A DNA stretch of 64,000 nt from contig CAZQIC010000002.1 of NCBI GenBank assembly GCA_964593555.1, positions 1 to 64,000 of the forward strand, given 5' to 3'. The position numbers and the translations under genes are program-made. Below, piece after piece: positions 17,102 to 25,146 of the stretch (its first letter is position 1; the number at the start of each line of letters is the position of its first letter). This DNA is from CAZQIC01 sp964593555. Lineage in GTDB: Bacteria > Bacteroidota > Bacteroidia > JAFLBG01. The notes beneath the pieces were generated by a model. The model was given only the letters and a program-made list of their open reading frames with translations. It was not told the origin of the DNA and ran no database searches.

Positions 17102-18850
17102 ATGATGAATCGTTGTATCTATTTATTTCTTCTTATTTCATTTGCTGTTGTTTCCTGCAAGTCGCCAAAGAACGCGTCAACCACTACGACTAACAACACC
17201 ACAAAAACAAAACTCACAGAAAAACAGCAGATAGATTTTACCTATCTCTATTTTAATGCCACCAAGGAAAAAAACCTGGGCAACGTTGAAACGGCTATTG
17301 GATTGTATCAGCAATGCCTGCGCATTAATCCTAATGATCCCGCGCCAATGTACGAACTGGCTAACTTATTAAACCAGCAGGGAAGTCCGAGAAATGCATT
17401 ACCATTCGCTGCTAAAGCTGCAGAATTAGAACCTAATAACGAGTGGTATAGCTTACTACTTGCGGATTGCTATTTGAAAACAAAAAATTACAATGAAGCT
17501 ATTAAAGTATATCAGAAACTGATAAAGAATTTCCCCGCGCGTCTTGATTTTTATGAAGAGCTCGCTATTGCTCAATTGTATGCCGGCAAAGGCGATGACG
17601 CAATAAAAACATACGACAAACTTGAATCACTTTTAGGAGGCATCAACGAAAGTATTTCGATGCAAAAACTAAACCTCTACAAACAATTGGGTAAAGAGGA
17701 TAAACTATTGCTCGAAATAAACAGGCTCATCACCGCATTTCCAAAAGAATATAAATACTACGGAATGCTAGGCGAATATTATATGTCGAAAGGCCAAAAG
17801 GAAAAGGCTTTTGAGGCTTACCAAAAGCTGCGTGAAGTTGATCCGGGAAATGGTTTTGTGCATTTATCACTCTCTGAATATTATCGCGCGCTGAAAGAAG
17901 ATGATAAATCATATTCGGAAATGAAACTTGCTTTTCAAAATTCTGAAATAGATATTGATACTAAAATAAAAATATTACTCTCCTATTATTATAAAGTTTC
18001 GGATAGCAAACCTGAATTAAAAGAACAGGGAATAGAACTTAGCAGGATACTCACAGAAGTTTATCCTGATGACGCAAAATCATTTTCTGTACACGGCGAT
18101 TTTCTTTACCGTGATAACAGATCCAAAGAAGCGAAAGAATATTATTTAAAAGCAATAGCGCTTGATAAAGAACGCTACCTGCTTTGGAGCCAGCTATTAC
18201 TCATCGAATCGGAGCTTAGTGATTTTGAATCGATGTACACAGAAAGTTCACAAACCATTGAACTTTTTCCTAACCAGCCTTTTCCTTATTTGATGAAAGG
18301 AGTCGCTGCTATTCAGAAAAAGAAAAATGAAGAAGCAATTGAAATATTAAACCAGGGTGTTGAACTGGTGATCGACAACAAACCTTTACTTGGACAATTT
18401 TATTCATCGCTTGGTGATGCGTACAATGCAATACAAAATCATGCATTATCCGATAAATCTTATGAACGGTCACTTGCAATTGATTCCAATAACACATTTG
18501 TATTAAACAATTACTCTTACTATTTATCATTGAGAAATGAGAAGCTCGAACGTGCCGAACAAATGTCGAAGCGTTCGAATCAACTCTCTCCCGATAACAG
18601 TTCTTTTTTAGATACTTATGCATGGATTCTCTATCAGCTAAAAAGATACAATGAGGCAGAAGAATGGATAAAAAAAGCTATTGACAATGGAGGCAAGAAC
18701 AGCAGCGTAATTTTAGAACATTACGGAGATATACTCTGGAAACAAAATAAAACCGAAGAGGCTGTTAAACTTTGGAACGAAGCGAAAGAAAAAGGAACGG
18801 GATCTGAATTCCTTGACAAAAAAGTGAGCGATAAAAAGCTATATGAATAA
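17102..18850 (+). CDS. Tetratricopeptide-repeat lipoprotein
   Basis: 582-aa predicted lipoprotein: signal peptide with lipobox ending VVSC (Cys about residue 19), then a short Thr/Asn linker. Tandem TPR helices fill the rest (for example GNVETAIGLYQQCLRINPND, NYNEAIKVYQKLIKNFP, KEAKEYYLKAIALDKE). At least ten units can be counted, so it is a scaffold or adaptor facing the periplasm. It overlaps the start of the DUF4292 lipoprotein gene by 8 bp, showing translational coupling. This TPR-DUF4292-M23 order recurs in Bacteroidota, so a joint role in envelope assembly is likely. No catalytic domain is present. Confidence 0.85.
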   Translation: MMNRCIYLFLLISFAVVSCKSPKNASTTTTNNTTKTKLTEKQQIDFTYLYFNATKEKNLGNVETAIGLYQQCLRINPNDPAPMYELANLLNQQGSPRNALPFAAKAAELEPNNEWYSLLLADCYLKTKNYNEAIKVYQKLIKNFPARLDFYEELAIAQLYAGKGDDAIKTYDKLESLLGGINESISMQKLNLYKQLGKEDKLLLEINRLITAFPKEYKYYGMLGEYYMSKGQKEKAFEAYQKLREVDPGNGFVHLSLSEYYRALKEDDKSYSEMKLAFQNSEIDIDTKIKILLSYYYKVSDSKPELKEQGIELSRILTEVYPDDAKSFSVHGDFLYRDNRSKEAKEYYLKAIALDKERYLLWSQLLLIESELSDFESMYTESSQTIELFPNQPFPYLMKGVAAIQKKKNEEAIEILNQGVELVIDNKPLLGQFYSSLGDAYNAIQNHALSDKSYERSLAIDSNNTFVLNNYSYYLSLRNEKLERAEQMSKRSNQLSPDNSSFLDTYAWILYQLKRYNEAEEWIKKAIDNGGKNSSVILEHYGDILWKQNKTEEAVKLWNEAKEKGTGSEFLDKKVSDKKLYE

Positions 18851-19706
18851 CTCTTTTTATGCCTTATTCTTTCGCAAAACAACTCTCATACGACTTATCG
18901 TTATATTTTTAGCTGTCGCATTATTTTTTTCCTGTAAGAGTAATAAAAAACTTGCCGGTGAAAATAAAGTTACACTTGATTTTAAAAGTGCAAAAGTGCT
19001 GGCAAACAATCTTAAAAAAAATGAATTTGGTTTTGAATGGTTAAATGCAAAATTTGATTGTGAAGCGAATATAGACAGTTCTGAAAATTCTTTTAAGGTA
19101 GCTTTCCGTGCGAAACGGGATAGTATACTTTGGTTTTCAATAATGAAAGCAGGCATAGAGGGTGCAAGGGCAATTGTTACAAGAGATTCCGTTAAATTCA
19201 TGAACAGACTTAACAGCACTTATTTTTCAGGCGGGCTTAATTACGTAAGCAAGTTGCTACAGGCGGATCTTGATTTTGAATCATTGCAATCATTATTAAT
19301 TGGTAACAGTGTGGAATTTTATGAAGAGGATGAAAAACTCCGGTCCTCCATTGATGAAAAACAGTATGTATTAAGTACGATCAGGAAACGAAAACTTAGA
19401 AAAGCCATTGAGAAAAACAAAGAGCTCAAGGAGCCTGTTCAGCGTATCTGGCTCGACCCATCAACATTTAAAATAACACAGTTGTTATTCCAGGATTTCA
19501 ACACCAACAGGGAGTTCCAGGGCATTTTTGAAGACCACAGAATGGTGGATTCCCTATTGTTCCCACACAAAATTAAATACAATATAAAAGCGGAGAAAAA
19601 AATTTCAATGCTTATTGAGTATACAAAAGTAGAGAAAGGCGAACCACAAAAATTTCCTTTTACTATACCGGAAAAATATGACCGCATATTTTATACCGAA
19701 AAATAA
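18843..19706 (+). CDS. DUF4292 family lipoprotein (LolA/LolB-like fold proposed)
   Basis: 287 aa. A hydrophobic N-terminal segment ends in the lipobox LFFSC (Cys about residue 31), followed by a Lys/Asn-rich linker. The remainder matches my recollection of DUF4292: the early KFDCEANIDSSENSFKVAFR strand region, DSILWFSIMKAGIEGARAI, then alternating basic strands. Members look like the antiparallel beta sheet of LolA/LolB/LppX lipid carriers, which would suit lipoprotein or lipid transfer to the outer membrane; that role is inferred. The start overlaps the TPR gene by 8 bp and the end overlaps the M23 gene by 29 bp. Confidence 0.8.
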   Translation: MNNSFYALFFRKTTLIRLIVIFLAVALFFSCKSNKKLAGENKVTLDFKSAKVLANNLKKNEFGFEWLNAKFDCEANIDSSENSFKVAFRAKRDSILWFSIMKAGIEGARAIVTRDSVKFMNRLNSTYFSGGLNYVSKLLQADLDFESLQSLLIGNSVEFYEEDEKLRSSIDEKQYVLSTIRKRKLRKAIEKNKELKEPVQRIWLDPSTFKITQLLFQDFNTNREFQGIFEDHRMVDSLLFPHKIKYNIKAEKKISMLIEYTKVEKGEPQKFPFTIPEKYDRIFYTEK

Positions 19707-20949
19707 TTACTATATACGCCCCGCTTTTATGTGGGTGCTATTCGCAATATTCATTGCGGGTACAACATGCTGTTTTGCTCAAAACAAAAAGGACCTCGAG
19801 AACAAAAAGAAAAAACTACTCAATGAAATAAAATACACCAACGACCTGCTGAACGAGACCCGTAAGGACAAAAAAATGTCCCTCAACCAGTTAGTTACTT
19901 TAAATAAAAAGATAAGCATGCGGCAAGAGCTCATTGCAACTATTAATAGTGAAATGGCGCTGATGGCAAAAGAGATAAAAAAAACAAACACTTCTATAAC
20001 AAGCCTGCAAAATGATCTTGTAAAACTTAAACAGGATTATGCCCGAATGATATATTATGCTTACAAAAATCAGGATGCATACAGCAGATTAATGTATGTG
20101 TTCGCATCAAAAGATTTTAACCAGGCATATTTACGATTGAAATATTTTCAGCAGTACAGCGAATACCGTAAGAAGCAAGCCGAGATGATCGTTTCCACTC
20201 AGACTAAATTGAATGAACAAAAAGAAGTATTGCAGAAAAAAACGCAGGAGAAATCAGTATTACTTGGATCACAGAGTACCGAAAAAGAATTATTGACCAA
20301 AGAAAAGTCTGACAAAGAAACCGTTGTTGCGCAGCTTATGGGCAAGGAACAGCAGTTGAAGAAAGATATTGAGAAGAAAAAAGCCGATGCAGAAAAATTA
20401 AAAAGAGCCATTGAAGAAATTATCGCCGCAGAAATAAGAAAAGCAAATGAAGAAGCTTTGAAAAAAAAGAAGCCTTCCGACCCTGCCCCTGTTTCCTCTA
20501 AAATTCTTCCAATGACTTCGGAGGGAATTGAATTGTCGAACAACTTTGAAAAAAACCAGGGCAAACTCCCCTGGCCGGTTATAAAAGGTATTATTACCGA
20601 ACATTTTGGTCCACACACTCACCCGTTATACGACATAGAAATTAATAATAATGGCGTCGACATTTCAACTTCCAAAGGCGCCCTAGTTAGGGCATTATTT
20701 GATGGTGAAGTTACGGGCATCGCAACTGTTCCCGGTTCAGGAAGGGTACTTATTATAAGGCATGGCGAATACCTCAGCGTTTACGCCAATCTTAACGAAG
20801 TTTTTGTAAAACAAGGCGATAAGATTACCACAAAGCAGAACATCGGGACGGTTTTATACGACAGCGATGAATCAAAAACTGAGATGCACCTCGAAATATG
20901 GAAGGGAAAGGATAAATTAAACCCTGAAATGTGGCTGTTCAAGAATTAG
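19678..20949 (+). CDS. EnvC-like murein hydrolase activator (coiled coil plus degenerate M23/LytM domain)
   Basis: 423 aa: signal sequence, long coiled coil (about residues 38-255, Lys/Glu-rich) and a C-terminal LytM/M23 domain (about 300-423). Active M23 enzymes bind zinc with HxxxD and HxH motifs. Here the first motif reads NNNGVDIST with no His and the second YANLNEV instead of Y-x-H-L; only EMHLEIW keeps a His. The protein is therefore predicted not to cut peptidoglycan itself but to activate an N-acetylmuramoyl-L-alanine amidase, as EnvC and NlpD do during cell separation. Two starts are possible: ATG 19678, overlapping the previous gene by 29 bp, and ATG 19729, giving a shorter signal peptide (MWVLFAIFIAG); the first has the basic residues expected of an n-region. 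Confidence 0.88.
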   Translation: MTAYFIPKNNYYIRPAFMWVLFAIFIAGTTCCFAQNKKDLENKKKKLLNEIKYTNDLLNETRKDKKMSLNQLVTLNKKISMRQELIATINSEMALMAKEIKKTNTSITSLQNDLVKLKQDYARMIYYAYKNQDAYSRLMYVFASKDFNQAYLRLKYFQQYSEYRKKQAEMIVSTQTKLNEQKEVLQKKTQEKSVLLGSQSTEKELLTKEKSDKETVVAQLMGKEQQLKKDIEKKKADAEKLKRAIEEIIAAEIRKANEEALKKKKPSDPAPVSSKILPMTSEGIELSNNFEKNQGKLPWPVIKGIITEHFGPHTHPLYDIEINNNGVDISTSKGALVRALFDGEVTGIATVPGSGRVLIIRHGEYLSVYANLNEVFVKQGDKITTKQNIGTVLYDSDESKTEMHLEIWKGKDKLNPEMWLFKN

Positions 20950-20976
20950 AGCACATTAATTACCACTCTTTATTAA

Positions 20977-21007
20977 TTGCTAAAATCTCGTATTTTTCCT
21001 AACTTTG
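20977..21007 (+). promoter_or_regulatory. tatA promoter (TTG, 20-nt spacer, TAACTTTG)
   Basis: TTG at 20977-20979 and TAACTTTG at 21000-21007 are 20 nt apart, an excellent match to the Bacteroidota TTG/TAnnTTTG promoter. The start point would fall near 21014, about 23 nt before the tatA ATG. It gives tatA-gatA its own promoter inside the long co-directional cluster. Confidence 0.7.
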
Positions 21008-21036
21008 TTTTGATATCGCACCTAAATTTAGCAACC

Positions 21037-21228
21037 ATGTTAGATAATATACTGTTAGCAATGCTCGGGACTCCGGAAATTATTATTATTCTCGTTATCG
21101 TTCTGCTTCTTTTCGGCGGAAAAAAAATTCCGGAACTAATGAAAGGACTTGGCAAAGGCATGAAAGAGTTCAAAGATGCTTCTAAAGGCGTTGATGGCGA
21201 AACTCAAACTCCTGAGAAAAAAGACTAG
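21037..21228 (+). CDS. tatA: Sec-independent protein translocase subunit TatA
   Basis: Small pore-forming subunit of the twin-arginine translocase (63 aa). One N-terminal membrane helix (about residues 8-25: GTPEIIIILVIVLLLF) leads directly to the hinge FGGKKIPELMKGLGKGMKEFK and a short charged tail. The start at 21037 is chosen because an upstream TTG that could extend the frame to 20977 is itself the -33 element of the promoter. tatC is not in the window. gatA follows after 30 bp. Confidence 0.96.
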   Translation: MLDNILLAMLGTPEIIIILVIVLLLFGGKKIPELMKGLGKGMKEFKDASKGVDGETQTPEKKD

Positions 21229-21258
21229 TCGATATTAAATCAATCGTTTTTTTCTACA

Positions 21259-22686
21259 TTGAAAGATCATAATTGTATTTCTCAGATCAGGGAAGATCTT
21301 GACAAAGGAACATTGTCGTGTTCTGCTCTTGTTCAGGAGTATATTTCAAGAATAGAGAAAAATAAACACCTCAATATTTTCCTGGAAGTATTCAAAGACG
21401 AAGCTATACAGCGCGCTACTTTTATCGATGAAAAAATAAAAAATAAAACTGCCGGTAAACTTGCAGGTTTAGTCATTGCATTAAAAGATAATCTCTGTTA
21501 TAAAGACCATAAGGTTTCTGCTTCATCAAAGATTCTTGAAGGTTTTACTTCTTTGTACAGCGCAACAGTCGTAGAACGTTTGCTTGCGGAAGATGCAATT
21601 ATTATTGGCCGTTGTAATTGTGACGAATTTGCAATGGGAAGTTCCAATGAAAATTCTGCATTTGGAAATGTACTTAACCCGTTTGATAATAAAAAAGTTC
21701 CGGGAGGTTCTTCCGGCGGATCTGCAGCAGCTGTTGCTGCAGAGTTGTGTCATGCAGCACTCGGAACAGATACCGGCGGCTCTATACGGCAGCCCGCTTC
21801 TTTTTGCGGAGTGGTAGGGTTAAAACCAACTTATGGAAGAGTATCACGATATGGAGCCATCGCGTACGCATCATCATTTGATCAGATAGGACCAATTACA
21901 AAAAATATAGAAGATGCCGCACTTATTATGGAAGTAATTTCCGGTGCGGATGAATACGATGGTACAGTTTCAAGGAAGCCTGTACCGGCATATTCCCAAG
22001 AACTTTCAACCGATCAATCAAAAATAAAAATCGCTTACTTAAAAGATTGTGTTGAAGCAAAAGGCCTTGATCCCGAAATAAAAAATAAAATAGAGAACAC
22101 TATTAAAAATTTACAAGCGAAAGGCCATACTGTAGAGGCCGTTAATTTTCCTTTTATTGATTACCTGGTACCTACTTATTATGTGCTTACTACCGCTGAA
22201 GCTTCTTCCAACCTGGCAAGATATGATGGAATTAATTTTGGGTACAGAAGTCCGAATTCAACAGACCTAGACTCTACTTATAAAAAATCACGAACAGAAG
22301 GCTTTGGCAAAGAAGTGAAACGAAGAATTATGCTTGGAACATTTGTCTTGAGCTCCGGTTATTATGATGCTTACTATTCCAAAGGACAAAAGGTTAGAAG
22401 AATGGTGAAAAATAAAATTGACGAAATATTTTCCGAATACGATTTCATTCTGCTACCCACTACACCTGCCACTGCTTTTGAACATGGGAAAAATAATGCA
22501 GATCCAATAGCCATGTACCTCGAAGATATTTTTACTGTATTGGCCAATCATACTGGGAACCCTGCCATATCAATACCTGTAGGGAAACACTCAAACGGAA
22601 TGCCTTTTGGAATCCAGTTAATTGGTAAAAAACTGGACGAATCAGGGCTTTTGGCCTTCTCCAACTACCTCATCAACAACGCATAG
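21259..22686 (+). CDS. gatA: Glutamyl-tRNA(Gln)/aspartyl-tRNA(Asn) amidotransferase subunit A
   Basis: Glutaminase subunit of GatCAB, which converts mischarged Glu-tRNA-Gln (or Asp-tRNA-Asn) to the amidated form. The 475 aa carry the amidase signature with the Ser-cisSer-Lys triad: K76 (ALKDNLC), S151 in GGSSGGSAAAV and S175 in GTDTGGSIRQPAS, each three positions earlier than in the S. aureus enzyme. The frame begins with a TTG at 21259; no ATG lies upstream in frame near it. gatB and gatC are elsewhere. A dedicated asnS is present in this window (60005), so the complex is probably needed for Gln-tRNA; I infer this. Confidence 0.96.
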   Translation: MKDHNCISQIREDLDKGTLSCSALVQEYISRIEKNKHLNIFLEVFKDEAIQRATFIDEKIKNKTAGKLAGLVIALKDNLCYKDHKVSASSKILEGFTSLYSATVVERLLAEDAIIIGRCNCDEFAMGSSNENSAFGNVLNPFDNKKVPGGSSGGSAAAVAAELCHAALGTDTGGSIRQPASFCGVVGLKPTYGRVSRYGAIAYASSFDQIGPITKNIEDAALIMEVISGADEYDGTVSRKPVPAYSQELSTDQSKIKIAYLKDCVEAKGLDPEIKNKIENTIKNLQAKGHTVEAVNFPFIDYLVPTYYVLTTAEASSNLARYDGINFGYRSPNSTDLDSTYKKSRTEGFGKEVKRRIMLGTFVLSSGYYDAYYSKGQKVRRMVKNKIDEIFSEYDFILLPTTPATAFEHGKNNADPIAMYLEDIFTVLANHTGNPAISIPVGKHSNGMPFGIQLIGKKLDESGLLAFSNYLINNA

Positions 22687-22799
22687 TTGATAAGTAAATG
22701 TCGCGATTTAGTTAAAAAAAACATTATTTTTCTATTATTGTAATATTCCATGCGCTGGGATATAACTTTTTATTGGATTGAACGTTAAATGTATTTACT

Positions 22800-24272
22800 A
22801 TGCGCCCCATGAAGAGATTTGTTCTGTGTTTTTCGATAGTCGCGTTGATCTTAGGGCGCCCGCTTTGTGTTTATTCACAAGTTGATTCTTCATTTTTTTT
22901 CGATGATCCTATTGCAGCAATGCTGGATAGTTTAATGCACGTAAATTATTACGAAAAATCTTGTGCCAAACCAGTTTATACAAAAAATAATAAATACAAT
23001 TTTGCACCTGATTCCGTTCCCCGTTACGATGATGCATATTACCGCGCAAAATTGGCGAAGCTTGATGCACAAACGCCTTTTGATCTGCGATACAATAGTG
23101 AAGTAAGAGGTTTCATTGATTTGTATACCATCAGAAAAAGAGAACAAGTTACCCGCATGATTGGGCTCACTCAGTTGTATTTTCCGCTGTTCGAAGAAAT
23201 GCTGAGCAAATACAATATGCCGCTTGAATTAAAATACCTGGCCATTGTTGAATCGGCTTTGAATCCACAGGCAAAATCAAGAGCCGGTGCTGTTGGGATG
23301 TGGCAGTTCATGTACGGAACTGGAAAAATGTACAATCTTAAAGTTACATCCTATGTTGATGAGAGATCTGATGTTTACAAATCGACTCAGGCAGCATGTG
23401 AATTTCTAACCTCACTCTACGATATTTTTGGCGACTGGCAGTTAGCGCTTGCAGCATATAACAGCGGGCCGGGTAACGTAAATAAAGCCATCAGAAGATC
23501 GGGCGGAAAAAAAGATTATTGGGAAATTCTCCCATGGCTGCCGCGCGAAACACAGGGATATGTTCCTGCTTTTATTGCGGTTAATTATGTAATGAATAAT
23601 ACTGCAGAGCATAATCTATATGCTTGCGCACCAAGAAAAACTTCTTTTGAAATAGATACAGTGAATGTGCAAAAGCCTATAACATTTGCTCAATTGTCTA
23701 AAGTGTTAAATATGTCTGTTGATGATATCAGCTATTTTAATCCTTGCTATAAACAAAATTTTATCCCTTCTCCTTTTAATGGAGTACCATATACACTTTG
23801 TCTACCTAAAGAAAAAACAGGAAACTTTATTGCCAACGAAGCAGCTATTTATGACTACCTAAAAACTGATACTATACAAAATGCGACCCTTGCCTCAGCG
23901 CAGGAAACAATGAAACTGCATACTGTCCGCAGCGGTGAGCACATCAATACAATTGCAACAAGATATAAGTGCACAATTCCAGAAATAAAAAAATGGAACA
24001 ATTTAAAATCGAATTACATTAAGCCTGGGCAAAAACTAGTTGTATATACTTCGATAAGGCCTGCTGCTACTGTTGCACAAAAAGCAACCGCACCGGTTAA
24101 GTCAATTGTTTCTGGCGACTACAAATATCACAAGATTCAAAAGGGCGATACACTTTGGGATATCGCACAAAGCTATGGAACGGATGTTGCAACACTGAAA
24201 AAAATTAATAATTTCGGGAGCGGCTATAAATTAGTTCCCGGTGCAAAAATTAAGGTAGCGCCTTCTACTTAA
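22800..24272 (+). CDS. Membrane-bound lytic murein transglycosylase with two LysM domains (MltD-like)
   Basis: 490 aa. A signal peptide (about 1-27, ending VYSQ; an alternative ATG lies three codons in) is followed by an SLT goose-lysozyme-like domain (about 110-270). The SLT motifs are visible: the catalytic Glu in AIVESALNP, then SRAGAVGMWQFM, LAAYNSGPGNVNKAI and the later YVPAFIAVNYV. Two LysM modules occupy about 378-420 (HTVRSGEHINTIATRYKC) and 440-488 (HKIQKGDTLWDIAQSYGTD). It should cleave glycan strands to 1,6-anhydromuramic ends. The order matches MltD, but there is no lipobox. It is separated from gatA by 113 bp and converges with the nuclease gene with only 3 bp between stop codons. 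Confidence 0.93.
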   Translation: MRPMKRFVLCFSIVALILGRPLCVYSQVDSSFFFDDPIAAMLDSLMHVNYYEKSCAKPVYTKNNKYNFAPDSVPRYDDAYYRAKLAKLDAQTPFDLRYNSEVRGFIDLYTIRKREQVTRMIGLTQLYFPLFEEMLSKYNMPLELKYLAIVESALNPQAKSRAGAVGMWQFMYGTGKMYNLKVTSYVDERSDVYKSTQAACEFLTSLYDIFGDWQLALAAYNSGPGNVNKAIRRSGGKKDYWEILPWLPRETQGYVPAFIAVNYVMNNTAEHNLYACAPRKTSFEIDTVNVQKPITFAQLSKVLNMSVDDISYFNPCYKQNFIPSPFNGVPYTLCLPKEKTGNFIANEAAIYDYLKTDTIQNATLASAQETMKLHTVRSGEHINTIATRYKCTIPEIKKWNNLKSNYIKPGQKLVVYTSIRPAATVAQKATAPVKSIVSGDYKYHKIQKGDTLWDIAQSYGTDVATLKKINNFGSGYKLVPGAKIKVAPST

Positions 24273-24275
24273 AAT

Positions 24276-25019
24276 TTATTTCCACAACAACGTATCGTAG
24301 TGCATTTCAAGGTTAGTTTCTAGACTATCTGGCAAACCGTAAAAAAAATTTATACCTGTAATTTTTTCAACCGAGTCCACGCTCATGGCATAATTATAAA
24401 TAGAACCAGCTAACTTTTTATTCTGTATTACAAAACCGATGGCTTTTTTCTCAACCCCTTCATTATCCACTATTACCTTGTAAAAAAAATCCGGCACTGT
24501 AACCTTATTGTATTTGCCAATCGTTGGTAAACTATCTCGCAAAATTCCTCCTACCGTAATATGCAATTCTTTATTTGTAACAGCCCACACCCTCACCTGC
24601 TCCTCCAGTTTTTTCCATATTCCACGGTTAAACGACGGCACCTGCGGACTCACATTACTCATGTAAAAAGATTCTTTCATGGACAGTTCAGATAATTTCA
24701 TATCACCGGCAGGACACAAATGTCCACGGTCGTAGCCCGATAATTTATAATCATCCGGTAATGCTGATCCTGTTGAAATTAACGGGTCAGAATAAAAATT
24801 ACCACTCCTTTTAACCTGGCCATTCGTACACATTTGTTCTGTTAATACATAACATACCCAATTGGCCTGTTCGTATTTTTCGTTATAACACAACACATAA
24901 TTTTTATGCCGGACTATTTCACATCCATTGATATACTGTGGCAATAAAATATCAATATCATCCGAAGGAACAAATGAAGACCAGATCAGGCAAACCAGAA
25001 ATAAAATACTTTGTTTCAA
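24276..25019 (-). CDS. Secreted DNA/RNA non-specific endonuclease (NUC1 family)
   Basis: 247 aa with an N-terminal signal peptide (about 1-17) and a beta-beta-alpha-metal nuclease domain. The family signature DRGH occurs in SGYDRGHLCPAGDM, followed by the Asn-containing helix SNVSPQVPSFNRGIWKKLE that completes the Mg site. The product should degrade extracellular or periplasmic nucleic acids for nutrients. No immunity-like inhibitor gene is adjacent, so a toxin role is not suggested. It is divergent from ppk1 (127 bp apart) and convergent with the lytic transglycosylase gene. Confidence 0.92.
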   Translation of the reverse strand: MKQSILFLVCLIWSSFVPSDDIDILLPQYINGCEIVRHKNYVLCYNEKYEQANWVCYVLTEQMCTNGQVKRSGNFYSDPLISTGSALPDDYKLSGYDRGHLCPAGDMKLSELSMKESFYMSNVSPQVPSFNRGIWKKLEEQVRVWAVTNKELHITVGGILRDSLPTIGKYNKVTVPDFFYKVIVDNEGVEKKAIGFVIQNKKLAGSIYNYAMSVDSVEKITGINFFYGLPDSLETNLEMHYDTLLWK

Positions 25020-25146
25020 ACGGGCAAATGCTTGTATAATTTAATTAAACCAATGCAAATAAACTAAAACCATCTTAAATAAAATTAACATTCTTAACCT
25101 TTTGTAAACATTGTAAATAAGCGATTTTACTATATTTAAAGTCTAT

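Noticed and set aside
24276..25019. Nuclease as a toxin of a contact-dependent system
   Set aside because: It has a simple signal peptide, no delivery domain and no adjacent immunity gene.
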